From: Ornatilinea sp.
GTDB lineage: Bacteria; Chloroflexota; Anaerolineae; Anaerolineales; Anaerolineaceae
Assembly (NCBI GenBank): GCA_018433975.1
Contig: JAHDQE010000013.1
Span: forward strand, 1 to 64,000
Length of the DNA stretch: 64,000 bases
Direction of reading: 5' to 3'
How positions within the stretch are numbered: position 1 is the stretch's first letter; each line of letters opens with the position of its first letter. Position numbers and translations under genes: made by a program. The notes beneath the pieces were generated by a model. That model made no database searches, was not told the origin of the DNA, and saw nothing but the letters and a program-made list of their open reading frames with translations. This document shows positions 25,977-35,488 of this stretch, piece after piece.

Positions 25977-26927
25977 TTACCCCCACCAGCGCAGAAAGGC
26001 CGCCGCCAGCGGCCGGTCCGCGTAACGTCTGGCAGCCAGGTTCAACCACACCCAGATCACAAACAACCACCCCAGCCACCAGCCCATCGGACCGATATAG
26101 TTTGCGGAGAAAGGCAGCCAGGAAAGCACAAAAGCCACCACCGCCGCCTTCGGGCTCAGGCGTGAGACCGCAGGCAGAGCCGGCAGCAGGTTGTAAGGGA
26201 TTAAATGTGGAATCGCAAAGATCCCTCCCAACATCAGCATATCCATATCTCCGCGGGAGAGCCACAGCAGTGCCACTGCAGCCGGCAATCCCCACCACCC
26301 CAGGCCGATATTCTGCGGGTAACGTCCTTCCCCATAATAGCTTTCCACCGCCAGGGTGCGCAGCGGCCAGGGTCCCCATAAGACCAATGAAATGGCGATC
26401 AGGGTGAAAAAGGCATAAATATATTGTCTCCGGGCACCAAAAGCAAAAAACGAGACCTGAGGCTTGACCAATGCCAGCGGAGCCAGGTAAGGCAGGCCGA
26501 GCAGTCCCAAAATTACCATCCCCTCCAACTGCCCGAGGAACACCGTCCACAACAAAGGCAAACAGATCACCGCCATAGCCGCGCTGACCGGATGGACGGC
26601 CCGCTTGAGCACAGCCAGGCTGAACGCGCTCAATGTTAGCCCTACCAACAGCGGCCAGGTTAACGGCCGCACCAGCAGTTCCGTCCATGGGGGATGAAAA
26701 GGCGCTACTCGCCCAATGCTCCAGAAATTCACCCAATCAAAGCCGATGAACCCATCCGCAGGGAGGAAGCTTCCCAGCAGGCTGCCAAACCCCAACAAAA
26801 ACGCAAAAATCAGCCCTTCCTGCCACAGAGGAAACTCTCGCTTAAAGATTTTCTGCTCCGGAAAAAGAAAATCCGTCTTCCGGTTCAAGGTCTTCAAAAA
26901 GTTTTTGATTCTATTCATGGTCGGCAT
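25977..26927 (-). CDS. polytopic membrane protein, GT87-like
   Basis: 316 residues with about eight membrane helices. The architecture and the short aromatic periplasmic loop after the first helix (ADGFIGFDWVNFW) recall the GT87/DUF2029 glycosyltransferases, which use polyprenyl-phosphate sugars. The catalytic aspartate cannot be assigned with certainty. It begins ten bases after the stop of the large YfhO-like gene, so the two form an operon that may act on cell-envelope glycans. Confidence 0.5.
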   Translation of the reverse strand: MPTMNRIKNFLKTLNRKTDFLFPEQKIFKREFPLWQEGLIFAFLLGFGSLLGSFLPADGFIGFDWVNFWSIGRVAPFHPPWTELLVRPLTWPLLVGLTLSAFSLAVLKRAVHPVSAAMAVICLPLLWTVFLGQLEGMVILGLLGLPYLAPLALVKPQVSFFAFGARRQYIYAFFTLIAISLVLWGPWPLRTLAVESYYGEGRYPQNIGLGWWGLPAAVALLWLSRGDMDMLMLGGIFAIPHLIPYNLLPALPAVSRLSPKAAVVAFVLSWLPFSANYIGPMGWWLGWLFVIWVWLNLAARRYADRPLAAAFLRWWG

Positions 26928-26937
26928 ACCGTTCCAT

Positions 26938-29079
26938 CTAAATTTTACGTGGCTTTATAAACACGCTGAACGCCAGCGCCAGCCAGCCCAATCCTGCCAG
27001 CCCTGCGCCCACATAAACAGAGGTCGGGCGAAACGCAAACACAACCCTGTGCTTTCCGGGCAGCAGCGTAACGGAACGCAGTACGCCAAAAGCCGTCTCA
27101 ATTGGAACAATATCCCCATCCACGGATACGCTCCAACCGGGGTACATGACTTCACTCAGGATCAATCTTCCGCCTGCTTCAGAAGTTACCGAAAGAGTAA
27201 TTCGGTTCGGCGTCCACACCAGATTTTCAACCCGTCCGGTTTTCATCCAGGCACGCGGTCGAACCAGAGGGGTTTCATACCGAATCGTATCCCCAAAAGC
27301 AGCCACTGTATTCAAACCGGGCGATTCCAGCGCAAAATCGGCCGCCAGAAAACGCACATTCAGCAGCCCCAATTGCTCTAGGTCCGGCCGGGCCGCGGCT
27401 TCACGGATTTCCGGCGGCGTATCCTCGTCAACATAGATATCCGGCAGGCTGACCGAATAAGAGCCCGTGGTATAACCCGCCGCCTCACCGATGAAACCCG
27501 CCATGCTGTCCAGGTGGAGCGGGTTGACGCCGTTCACCTGCTCCAATGAACTTGGGAACGGCAGGCTGTCGGATGGCGAATATACGCGGAACAAACCTTC
27601 CTGCGTATCCAGCCAGGATTCGGCAGGTGCCATCGCGGGCAGCGGCACTGCAGAAAGCTGGTGTGAGTCGGCCCAGCCCAAATCGATCAGCAGGAGAAGC
27701 GTTAACATCACTAGCCCGGTTCGGGGAGAAAGTTTCGCTTTAACAATCAAGGTAATGATTCCAAGACTCAGCGGCAGGAAAATCCCTAACGCAGCCAATC
27801 CGGGCGGAACGGATTTCGAGGCCAGAAGTATGCTCCCAACCAGCAGCACAGCGGTCAGGGATAGGCCGGATGTTACCAACGGCAGCCAGCGCCGCAAAGC
27901 AGCAGAGAATTCACCCGCCAGCAGCCAATCTGCACCGCTGGATGCCAGCACGGCAATAGCCAGTACCACAAAGAACCATACCCGCGAGGGGACCCGCAGC
28001 CAACCCAGCAGCGGCACCATCCGGACAGCCAGAGGGAAGAAAGGTGTGTTGGGCCCCAGAGCAAACACCCCGGCCAGAACAGCCACCAGCACCCAAAAGC
28101 CATTCCTGCGCCGCAGCCCCGGCACTACCAGCAGGAGTGGAACCAGACCCGGATAAACAATCAGCTCATAATATACCCCCAGTTTCGGAAGCACCAACCC
28201 CAGCAAATCCCCCGCCGAAAGTGAGAAAATGGCAGTCTCCACCGGAGAAAGCCCGGAACGGCGTGACAGGCCCATGAATTCCAGCAGCGGCAGAGTCAAA
28301 CCGGCGCTAAGGACCACAGCAAACAACAGCAGAGCCAATCCTGCTCCAATATCCCGGCGCATAGAAACAGGGAAAGCAGAGCGTCGCGACTGAAAAACCA
28401 ACCGCCACACAGCATATGCCCCGAACAGCAGTGCGGAATAAAAGCCCCATCGAATATCGATCAGGACCATCACCCCCAGGCAGGCTCCGGCCAGCGCGCC
28501 CCGCCGCCAGCCCCCTCCCGGGAAAGCCCGCCGCGTCAGCAGGAGCAGCCAGGGCGTCCAGCAAACTGCGAAGACCAGCGAAACATGCCCTCCAGCCAGA
28601 TGCCCCAACAACTTGGGCGTTCCCATAAACGCAGCAGCGCCGACCCCGGCCGCCCAGGTGCTCCGCCCTTCCTCGCGCAGAAAAGCAAACAGTCCTAATC
28701 CGGCCCACGCCAGATGGAACAAAAAAAGCAGGTTAAATGCAAAAGGCTGCGGGAAAAGCACCACCAGCCAGTTTGGAAGATACCACATTCCCGCCAGCGG
28801 ATCGGCGGCAAAGGGCTGTCCGGCAAACATTTGCGCGTTCCACAGCGCAAGCTGGCCGTATTCTGCCAGCATCCGGTGCAGATACTGGGCATTAGGCAAA
28901 TGGGAAATCAGCAGATCCGAATTCTGGAGGACAGGCGGCATCGGGACATCATTAGGGTGCAGCACCAGCGGCCACAGCAGCACGGCTGCCAACCCAAGCG
29001 CCGGGAGGAGAATCTTCCATTCCGGAATGAGTGGAGGATGAATGGATTTTGCAGTTGAGGAATTGCTGTTTTCCGTCAC
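26938..29079 (-). CDS. YfhO-like integral membrane protein
   Basis: About 713 residues with at least eleven membrane helices in the first 480 residues, then a soluble extracytoplasmic domain (about 480-690) and a final helix. The pattern NSDLLISHLPNAQYLHRML, LALWNAQMFAGQPF and the C-terminal LILSEVMYPGWSVSVDG matches the YfhO family, relatives of C-type glycosyltransferases involved in wall-polymer glycosylation. The open frame extends to a TTG at 29142, but the GTG at 29079 is a more reasonable start; the start is not certain. Confidence 0.72.
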   Translation of the reverse strand: MTENSNSSTAKSIHPPLIPEWKILLPALGLAAVLLWPLVLHPNDVPMPPVLQNSDLLISHLPNAQYLHRMLAEYGQLALWNAQMFAGQPFAADPLAGMWYLPNWLVVLFPQPFAFNLLFLFHLAWAGLGLFAFLREEGRSTWAAGVGAAAFMGTPKLLGHLAGGHVSLVFAVCWTPWLLLLTRRAFPGGGWRRGALAGACLGVMVLIDIRWGFYSALLFGAYAVWRLVFQSRRSAFPVSMRRDIGAGLALLLFAVVLSAGLTLPLLEFMGLSRRSGLSPVETAIFSLSAGDLLGLVLPKLGVYYELIVYPGLVPLLLVVPGLRRRNGFWVLVAVLAGVFALGPNTPFFPLAVRMVPLLGWLRVPSRVWFFVVLAIAVLASSGADWLLAGEFSAALRRWLPLVTSGLSLTAVLLVGSILLASKSVPPGLAALGIFLPLSLGIITLIVKAKLSPRTGLVMLTLLLLIDLGWADSHQLSAVPLPAMAPAESWLDTQEGLFRVYSPSDSLPFPSSLEQVNGVNPLHLDSMAGFIGEAAGYTTGSYSVSLPDIYVDEDTPPEIREAAARPDLEQLGLLNVRFLAADFALESPGLNTVAAFGDTIRYETPLVRPRAWMKTGRVENLVWTPNRITLSVTSEAGGRLILSEVMYPGWSVSVDGDIVPIETAFGVLRSVTLLPGKHRVVFAFRPTSVYVGAGLAGLGWLALAFSVFIKPRKI

Positions 29080-29236
29080 GGTTCCCGCCAGAAAGATTAC
29101 TTTCACCAGTTTAGCACAGCCACTATCCGGTGTCCACGACAAATGCGGCGCAATCCTTTAATCTGGATAATTAGCATTTTCCGCCTTCCCGGCATATAAT
29201 CAACACTACTTCCATAGACAGATGAGGAGCATCACC

Positions 29237-29530
29237 ATGAAAATTCTGGCCATTGAAAAAGATCTTCCCGGCGCAACCCTGCAGGATTTCCAGATACATG
29301 GCAAAGCCGAAGCCCGGCGCGCCTGGCAGCTGTATCAGGAAGGCATCTTCCGCGAGTTATATTTCCGCCAGGACCGGCCCAGCGCAGTGCTCGTTTTGGA
29401 ATGCGAGGGGATTGAGCAGGCTAAAGAAATTTTGAATACCCTGCCGCTGGTCAAAGCCGGATTAATCGCTTTTGATTTGATTCCCCTGCGGGCGTATCCC
29501 GGCTTCGAGCGGCTGTTCGCCGAAACATAA
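29237..29530 (+). CDS. YciI-like/muconolactone-isomerase-like small protein
   Basis: 97 residues with the ferredoxin-like dimeric alpha/beta-barrel pattern: an N-terminal strand, a helix with ARRAWQLYQEGIFRELYFR, a strand AVLVLEC, a helix AKEILNTLPLVKAGL and a final strand FDLIPLRAYPGF. Small proteins like this (YciI/DUF3303-like) often help in degradation or detoxification of cyclic compounds, but the function is unknown here. GAGGAG precedes the ATG at 29237, which is preferred over 29222. Confidence 0.65.
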   Translation: MKILAIEKDLPGATLQDFQIHGKAEARRAWQLYQEGIFRELYFRQDRPSAVLVLECEGIEQAKEILNTLPLVKAGLIAFDLIPLRAYPGFERLFAET

Positions 29531-29534
29531 TAAA

Positions 29535-29576
29535 CACCAGCCCCGCGGTCTTTCACAGAAAAACCGGAGGGCTGGC
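29535..29576. terminator. hairpin between convergent genes
   Basis: CCAGCCC and GGGCTGG pair, with an inner GCGGT/ACCGG extension, between the YciI-like gene and the convergent DUF2807 gene. The U-tracts are weak, so it is a candidate. Confidence 0.45.
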
Positions 29577-29607
29577 TCGCTCATACCCCAAAAACCTGCC
29601 CAACAAT

Positions 29608-30441
29608 CTACTTTCCAAGCTGGAGAATCGCCCCCGATCCCACAATGGTCTGGTCCACAGAAGGGCTGCCATAATAACGCACATCTCCGCTGCCGAAAAT
29701 GGAAATTGAAAGCTGGTCGCTGACGCGTAATGTCACCGATCCACTGCCGGGAATTTTCACATCCGCAGTCCGGCTGGATAGATCATCAGAGTTATAGTTT
29801 CCACTGCCGGTAATCTGGACTTCCTGTGTATCCACCGTCCCCCCGGATATTCGTATGTTGCCCGATCCAAAGACATCGGTATCGATTTCATTCGCATTCA
29901 GTTCATCCAACTCAATTCTACCGCTCCCGCCAAGGCGCAATTTCAGCCGGTCGGAATCCAGACCATCCATCCGGACATTGCCGCTGCCAATCAAATTCAC
30001 ATTCAACCGATCCGCTGATAGAGTCTTTACGAAAATATCTCCCGAACCGCTCAATTGGATCGAATTCAGGGCTCTCACAGTCACATAAAACCGAATCGGC
30101 TCTGTGGAATACAGATTCGCACCTTTCCGGGTGCGGATGCGCAGGGTATTGCCTTCGACTTCAGTTTCAAGATAGGGCAGCAAATTTTCCTGTGCTTCAA
30201 CCCGTACTGCTGTCTGCTCACCTACTTCAATGTAAACATCGCCTTCGCCTAAAAGATCCAATTCGGAAAACTCCGGCAATGAGCGCTCTTCTGAAACGAC
30301 CGGTCCCTTTCCGCGCACAGTTTGCCAGCCTGCGAATCCATCCACTACCTCTCCAGTGTTCCGGGATAAAACCGGCAGACTACAGCAGCAGGCCATTATC
30401 CATCCGACCATCCCCACCAGAATTAACTTTCGCACCATCAC
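29608..30441 (-). CDS. DUF2807 (GIN-domain) secreted protein
   Basis: 277 residues. The N-terminus is a short signal peptide with a possible lipobox (MACCCS, residues 15-20). The mature part is built from right-handed beta-helix repeats, with a recurring [LI]xGSGxI/V pattern (LSGSGDIFV, LIGSGNVRM, LGGSGRIEL, VFGSGNIRI, ITGSGNYNS, IPGSGSVTL, IFGSGDVRY). This is the DUF2807/GIN head-domain type found in adhesins and anti-sigma-linked proteins. It is transcribed away from the LuxR-type regulator, and the two share a 211-base gap. Confidence 0.8.
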   Translation of the reverse strand: MMVRKLILVGMVGWIMACCCSLPVLSRNTGEVVDGFAGWQTVRGKGPVVSEERSLPEFSELDLLGEGDVYIEVGEQTAVRVEAQENLLPYLETEVEGNTLRIRTRKGANLYSTEPIRFYVTVRALNSIQLSGSGDIFVKTLSADRLNVNLIGSGNVRMDGLDSDRLKLRLGGSGRIELDELNANEIDTDVFGSGNIRISGGTVDTQEVQITGSGNYNSDDLSSRTADVKIPGSGSVTLRVSDQLSISIFGSGDVRYYGSPSVDQTIVGSGAILQLGK

Positions 30442-30652
30442 CGTCCTCCAATTTTCCGCGTTCTTCTGCGCCGTGGCTTTCTTTTAATCCAATTAAACTG
30501 AATGTAAATAAGCTTATCTTAATATACGTAACTGCTTTCCTTCCGGTTGCAACCGCCGGGTTGGCTGTATAAGAATCAGGCTGGGATGCTTCTCTCATCA
30601 TCAATTCTTTGGATGGTTTGATGATAGAATAACAGAAATATGCAGAAGGGAT

Positions 30653-33403
30653 ATGGGCTGGATGAGCAACTTTCCCCAACAGGTGTTGTTATCAACCAAA
30701 TTAAATATACCCCGGACTTGCGGAGAATTGGTAAAACGTCCCCGCCTGGTGGCACACCTCAATGCAGGTACGCAGGGACCGCTGACTCTGGTCTCCGCCG
30801 CGGCCGGTTTTGGCAAAACGACCCTCCTTACTGAATGGATGGATCAGTTTGCTCTCCCTGTAGCCTGGATTTCACTGGATGAAAATGACAGCGACCGCAC
30901 CCGGTTTCTTTCTTATTTCATTGCCGCTTTACAGCGGATTCTGCCCGGTACGGGGGAAACCGTGCAGGCTATGCTCTCCGCTCCACAGCAGCCTCCCATC
31001 GAAGTCCTTCTGAGCAACCTTGTTAATGAGATTGCTGCCTTTCCCAAAGATATTGTTCTCGTGCTGGATGACTACCACCGCATCAGCGGAATGGATGTCC
31101 ATCAGGTGCTGGCTTTTCTGCTGGAAAATCAACCTGCCCGGCTTCATCTGGTGATTGCCGGACGCGCTGACCCGCCCCTCCCATTTTCGCGTCTGCGCGC
31201 TCAGCGTAAACTCGCCGAGCTGCGCTCAGAAGATTTGCGTTTCACACCGGAGGAAGCTGCCCATTTCCTCAAGAATGCTATGAGGCTGGCTCTGGCTGAA
31301 GAGGATATAACTGCTTTAGAAACCCGTACGGAAGGTTGGATTGCCGGACTGCAACTCGCGGCGCTCTCTTTACGCGGCAGGGAGGAAGGCCACAGTTTTG
31401 TCGAAGCATTTAGTGGAAGCCACCACTTTGTCCTCGATTATCTGGTTGAAGAAGTCCTCCAGCGTCAGTCCCCTGAGCTGGTCCGTTTCCTTTATCAAAC
31501 TGCCGTGTTGGAACGGTTGAACGGACCACTGTGCGACGCACTCACCGGGCGTTCCGATTCCCACACCTTGTTGACAAATCTCCTGGCAGAAAACCTGTTC
31601 CTGATTCCCCTGGATGATGAGCGGCTCTGGTTTCGCTACCACCACCTGTTTGCCGACCTGCTGCGTGCCCGTTTACTTCAAACACAACCGGAGGAGATTC
31701 CCGTTTTGCACAGTCGTGCGGCCGCCTGGTTTGAAGCCAATGGACAGATTGAAGAAGCCGTCCGGCATGCCCTGGCTGGAGATAATCCCCAACAGGCTGC
31801 CGGCCTGATTGAAGAAAACGGTCTGGATATGCTGCTGCGCGGTGAAATCATGCAGTTAAGCCATTGGCTGAACACACTGCCGGCAGCCCTGTTTCTGGAA
31901 CGCCCCTGGCTGGCCGTCTATGATGCCTGGGTACTGCTGTTGAGCGGGCAGAGTGAACGTGTAGAAGCCCGGCTGCAAACCGCCGAGCAGAGCTCCCCAG
32001 CCACTTCACCCGGACCGGAGCCCCGTCTATCCGGCCATATTGCCGCCATCCGGGCCTATTTAGCCGGATTCAACGAGGATACCCAGCGTACCCGCACCCA
32101 ATCCGAGCTGGCATTGGAATATCTCCCCATAGAAGACGGCGCCATCCGTGCTATCGCACAATTTACGCTGGCCGTTTCGGCTGTTCTGGAAGATGACCTG
32201 ATCACGGCCAATACAGCTTTTGCCCGGGCAGGCCACATAGGACGGACTGCCGGAAACCTGCACATTGCCGTTCCGGCCATGTGCTCACATGCTGAGCTGC
32301 TGCTTCAGATGGGGTATCTGGATGAAGCCGAGCGCATCTTTCAGGATGCGCTGGATACCTCCCACACCCCTGCCGGAAAACTGCTTCCCCTGGCGGCCCG
32401 GGCCTATGCCGGGTTGAGCAAACTGGCTTACGAACGCAACCAGCTCAAAAAAGCCCTGGTTTTTGGCGAACAGAGTGTAGCCCTCAGCAAGCAGTGGGGC
32501 AATTCGGACGTTCTTACCCGTTCCCCCCTATTAATAGCAGCCGTTCACACTGCTCAGGGGAACCTCCCCGCAGCGGATAAAGTCTTGAAGCTCTCGGAAA
32601 AATTGAGCCATAAATTGACCCTCAGCCCCGGTATAGACGATTTAGTGATCGCCGAACGGGTGCGTTGGTGGTTGGGAGAACACAACCTGGCTGCTGCCAT
32701 CCGCTGGACGATCAAATACGACCCTGAACCGGAAATCCCTCTCAGCTATACAAATCGGGTTCTCTATGAAACAGTAGCCCGGGTCTGGGTTGCTCAAGGC
32801 GGGCCGCGCAGCGAACCGCTTGCGCTTTCCCAGGCAATCCGGTTGCTGGATCGTCTGGAAGAATTTGCTACCGCCCATAGACTGGTCGGGTTGCTGATCC
32901 GGGTCCAGGCCCTGGAAGCAGCTGCCTTGTGGTGGTTTTACCTGCTGGAAGATAAAGACGATATTGCTACCCGTGCGCTGGAATATCTGGAATCGGCCTT
33001 GGTCATGGCCGAGCCGGGCGGCTATATCCGCTCCTTTGTAGATGTCGGTGCAGTGATGGAACAGATGCTCCGCGAGTTATCCTGGGCACAAAGACAGGGC
33101 GGCTTTACCTCAATCAGCCGCGAATACCTTAAGCGCCTCCTGACCGCTTTCAAACAGGCTCCCAAGATCGGAACCCCCAGCCCCTCACTCCCTGCCCAGG
33201 AAGAACTGATTGAGCCGCTCAGCGAACGCGAACTGGAGGTACTGGGATTGGTGGCAGAAGGCTGCTCCAACCAGGAGATTGCCAACTGCCTGTTCATCAC
33301 CCTGCGTACGGTAAAATCGCACACCAACCACATCTATGCCAAGCTGGGAGTCAAGAACCGGACCCAGGCAGTTGCCCGAGGGCGTGAATTAGAACTGTTC
33401 TAG
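30653..33403 (+). CDS. MalT-like LuxR-family ATP-dependent regulator
   Basis: 916 residues. Residues 25-320 form a STAND/AP-ATPase with Walker A SAAAGFGKTTLL and Walker B DIVLVLDDYHRI. About 330-830 are TPR-like helical repeats, and the last 65 residues are a LuxR helix-turn-helix (LSEREVLxLVAEGxSNxEIAxxL, TVKSHTNHIYAKL). It should bind a ligand through the helical sensor, oligomerise and activate transcription. The start is either 30653 or the ATG at 30662. A small companion gene of a kind often next to such regulators lies at 35014, and a cysteine-rich membrane protein gene follows 30 bases downstream. Confidence 0.9.
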   Translation: MGWMSNFPQQVLLSTKLNIPRTCGELVKRPRLVAHLNAGTQGPLTLVSAAAGFGKTTLLTEWMDQFALPVAWISLDENDSDRTRFLSYFIAALQRILPGTGETVQAMLSAPQQPPIEVLLSNLVNEIAAFPKDIVLVLDDYHRISGMDVHQVLAFLLENQPARLHLVIAGRADPPLPFSRLRAQRKLAELRSEDLRFTPEEAAHFLKNAMRLALAEEDITALETRTEGWIAGLQLAALSLRGREEGHSFVEAFSGSHHFVLDYLVEEVLQRQSPELVRFLYQTAVLERLNGPLCDALTGRSDSHTLLTNLLAENLFLIPLDDERLWFRYHHLFADLLRARLLQTQPEEIPVLHSRAAAWFEANGQIEEAVRHALAGDNPQQAAGLIEENGLDMLLRGEIMQLSHWLNTLPAALFLERPWLAVYDAWVLLLSGQSERVEARLQTAEQSSPATSPGPEPRLSGHIAAIRAYLAGFNEDTQRTRTQSELALEYLPIEDGAIRAIAQFTLAVSAVLEDDLITANTAFARAGHIGRTAGNLHIAVPAMCSHAELLLQMGYLDEAERIFQDALDTSHTPAGKLLPLAARAYAGLSKLAYERNQLKKALVFGEQSVALSKQWGNSDVLTRSPLLIAAVHTAQGNLPAADKVLKLSEKLSHKLTLSPGIDDLVIAERVRWWLGEHNLAAAIRWTIKYDPEPEIPLSYTNRVLYETVARVWVAQGGPRSEPLALSQAIRLLDRLEEFATAHRLVGLLIRVQALEAAALWWFYLLEDKDDIATRALEYLESALVMAEPGGYIRSFVDVGAVMEQMLRELSWAQRQGGFTSISREYLKRLLTAFKQAPKIGTPSPSLPAQEELIEPLSERELEVLGLVAEGCSNQEIANCLFITLRTVKSHTNHIYAKLGVKNRTQAVARGRELELF

Positions 33404-33433
33404 GCGGATTGATAAGCAATCCACAGGGAAAAA

Positions 33434-34063
33434 ATGAAAGCAAAGACCCAACTGTTTCTGGACCCCAACCAACCCATCGCCACCTGTACTGCATCAACCT
33501 GCCGGGACTGTCCGGCAGGAAAAATCGTGCATTGTCATTTCCACGCCGCAGAACTGATGCAGTTCATTTTGATGGTAATACCGGCTTTCCTGATTGCCGC
33601 GGCTGGAATCTGGAGGGTTGGCGGCTGGCCCTGGCTGGCGGGATGGTTTGTGCTGCTGCCATTATATTTCGGCGGCCTGGAAATTCGTGTAATGTGTTCC
33701 CACTGCCCGCATTATGCCGAACCGGGCAATTCGCTCAAATGCTGGGCTAATTACGGGGCACCCAAACTGTGGCGCTACCGCCCCGGCCCCATGAGTAAAA
33801 CCGAGAATTTTTTGTTTTTCTCCGGATTTATCCTTGTGTTTGGTATGCCATTGATTTTCCTCATTCTGGGAGCCGCCTGGTTTCTGCTAATGGTATATCT
33901 CTTCTCTTTAGCTGCATTCTGGAGCACGTTGATTACTTTTCTTTGTTCGCAGTGTATGAACTTTGCCTGTCCGCTGAACCATGTCAGCAAGGCCAACCGG
34001 CAGGCTTTCTTTAAACGCAATCCATCTGTAGCTCAAGCCTGGGGCTGGAAAGAGAAAGAATAA
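33434..34063 (+). CDS. cysteine-rich polytopic membrane protein
   Basis: 209 residues. Three Cys clusters alternate with hydrophobic helices: CTASTCRDCPAGKIVHCHFH near the N-terminus, VMCSHCPHYAEPGNSLKC at about 92-109 and FLCSQCMNFACPLNH near the C-terminus. Four membrane segments lie between them. The arrangement suggests iron-sulfur or other metal centres on one membrane face. I do not know a named family. It follows the LuxR-type regulator by 30 bases and may be its target or partner. Confidence 0.6.
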   Translation: MKAKTQLFLDPNQPIATCTASTCRDCPAGKIVHCHFHAAELMQFILMVIPAFLIAAAGIWRVGGWPWLAGWFVLLPLYFGGLEIRVMCSHCPHYAEPGNSLKCWANYGAPKLWRYRPGPMSKTENFLFFSGFILVFGMPLIFLILGAAWFLLMVYLFSLAAFWSTLITFLCSQCMNFACPLNHVSKANRQAFFKRNPSVAQAWGWKEKE

Positions 34064-34116
34064 ATCTGACGCCATACGATTATTCCAAGCACTGATACAT
34101 CTTAATTAACCAGTGA

Positions 34117-34144
34117 AAACTCCCCTGCAAGGACAGGGGAGTTT
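34117..34144 (+). terminator. intrinsic terminator
   Basis: AAACTCCCCTG at 34117-34127 pairs perfectly with CAGGGGAGTTT at 34134-34144 around CAAGGA. It closes the LuxR plus membrane-protein unit. The following 34145-34567 gap holds no convincing gene. Confidence 0.85.
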
Positions 34145-34567
34145 GGGCAACCGGAAGGGTTCTCCCGCCCCCGTGGGAAAGACACACTTCCATGAAGACT
34201 TTGATGTTTTGTCTGCCCCTCTATTCGGCACTCTTTCTGCCGGGTTGTCTATACATGACTATACACAATTTTGAGTTCAACTTCAAGTATGATTGATCAC
34301 TTGTTGGGTGTCATTTGTCACATTTTGATAAACAGAGTAGTTACACCTATTTTACAGAGGGCTGAATCAAAAAAAGAATCAATTTTCCCGGATAGTCAAC
34401 ATAAAATAATTGACGCACTCGGGATTAAAAACTCCCACAATCCTTTATCTTTCTCTCGTTAAACTCAAATCCAACCTTAAATCCAACTTCGGGACGATGC
34501 TCATCCGACAGGTTGTCCCTACAATAATGAAAACAGCTTCATCACATAGAGCTCAAGGGAGAATTCA

Positions 34568-35014
34568 ATGAGGAATAACACCTTCATTAAAGCAGTACTG
34601 AAATCGCCGCTGCACAGCATGTTCAGCAGCAGCATTATGCTGATCACGTACACCGGTGTGTGCAGTGGTCGGGAATATACCGTTCCGGTAAACTATATCG
34701 TCGGGGATTATGCTGGACAGACCTTGCTGGTCACCAGCCGGCGGGAGCGCGTGTGGTGGCGCAACTTCCGCAGTGCCCGCCCGGTTTCACTCCATCTGCG
34801 CGGAGTTGTGCGCCCGGCCCAGGCTGTCACATTGGGATCCGAAGCGAGCACCCGGGTGGGATTAGAAGAAATTTTTCGACTCTACCCCCGCTATGCGCGC
34901 TTCTTTAAACTGTCTGTAAACCGCAATGGAGAACCGGACCCAAAGCGCCTGGCAGAAATGTCCACCAAAATGGTCGTGGTACGTTTTTGCCTGACCGATC
35001 CGGAAAACTGTTGA
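34568..35014 (+). CDS. deazaflavin-dependent oxidoreductase-like protein
   Basis: 148 residues. The split beta-barrel pattern and the motif block YTGVCSGREYTVPVNY, followed by TLLVTSRRERVWWRNFRS, match the Ddn-type deazaflavin (F420)-dependent nitroreductases; such proteins also occur in organisms without proven F420. It probably binds a flavin-like cofactor. GGGAGAATTCA precedes the ATG. The stop overlaps the ATG of the next gene (ATGA), so the two are translationally coupled. Confidence 0.75.
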   Translation: MRNNTFIKAVLKSPLHSMFSSSIMLITYTGVCSGREYTVPVNYIVGDYAGQTLLVTSRRERVWWRNFRSARPVSLHLRGVVRPAQAVTLGSEASTRVGLEEIFRLYPRYARFFKLSVNRNGEPDPKRLAEMSTKMVVVRFCLTDPENC

Positions 35015-35292
35015 TGCAGCCGAAACCACCGCCCCAATATGAAATCACTGTGCAGGGTTCACTGGAACCGCGCTGGGAGGCATGGTTCGCCGGGCTAAAA
35101 ATTCATCTCGACCACAACGGCAACACCGTATTCACCGGGCCGGTAGCCGACCAGGCCGTTCTCCACGGCTTGCTGGCCAGGGTACGCGATCTTGGGCTGG
35201 TTTTACTTGCACTGCGCATCCTTCCGGAATCAAAGCCCATCAACAGAATTAAAAATAAACCCCGCCCAAGGGAGGAGGAGGGCGGGATTTAA
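35014..35292 (+). CDS. small companion protein of LuxR-type regulators
   Basis: 92 residues with a conserved-looking core: YEITVQGSLEPRWEAWF, then GNTVFTGPVADQAVLHGLLARVRDLGLVLLALR. Small proteins with this TGPVxDQAxLHGLL...RDLGL signature often occur near MalT/LuxR-like regulators in Chloroflexota; the function is unknown to me. The last codons are inside a hairpin (CCCGCCC/GGGCGGG at 35261-35286), so the C-terminus is encoded by a terminator-like structure. ATG 35014 overlaps the upstream stop and is the better start than 34987. Confidence 0.6.
   Translation: MQPKPPPQYEITVQGSLEPRWEAWFAGLKIHLDHNGNTVFTGPVADQAVLHGLLARVRDLGLVLLALRILPESKPINRIKNKPRPREEEGGI
35260..35290 (+). terminator. GC-rich hairpin overlapping the CDS end
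   Basis: CCCCGCCC at 35260-35267 and GGGCGGG at 35280-35286 pair, with only ATTT after the stem. The stop codon lies just behind it, so the hairpin overlaps the coding end. Weak U-tract. Confidence 0.45.
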
Positions 35293-35485
35293 GTGGATGA
35301 TGGAATTTTCAATCCATTCGAAACCAGTAAATTTTTATATGTTACCAGTTTGAGATAAGAACCACCACAATCCAATCTTGCCGTCACATTTTTAGGAGGA
35401 GGACGACGAATAAAAAACTGTTTGTTGTGCTGAACAAGATAAATTTTACCTGATTCACTAAGAATTTCAATAGGTCAGATGTCAT
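35289..35485 (-). pseudogene. possible frame-shifted small gene
   Basis: The minus strand from 35474 to a TAA at 35289 has a 61-codon open frame with protein-like content (GKIYLVQHNKQFFIRR, LDCGGSYLKLVTYKNLL) but no start codon. An ATG at 35485 lies in another frame directly beside the 36-bp palindrome; a single frame shift near 35475 would join it to the open frame. I know no homologue. It may be a decayed gene or an ORF with a rare start. Confidence 0.35.
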
Positions 35486-35488
35486 TTA

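Noticed and set aside
34271..34462. 63-codon plus-strand ORF in the gap before the deazaflavin-type gene
   Set aside because: No ribosome-binding site, low-complexity composition, and no sign of conservation that can be read here.
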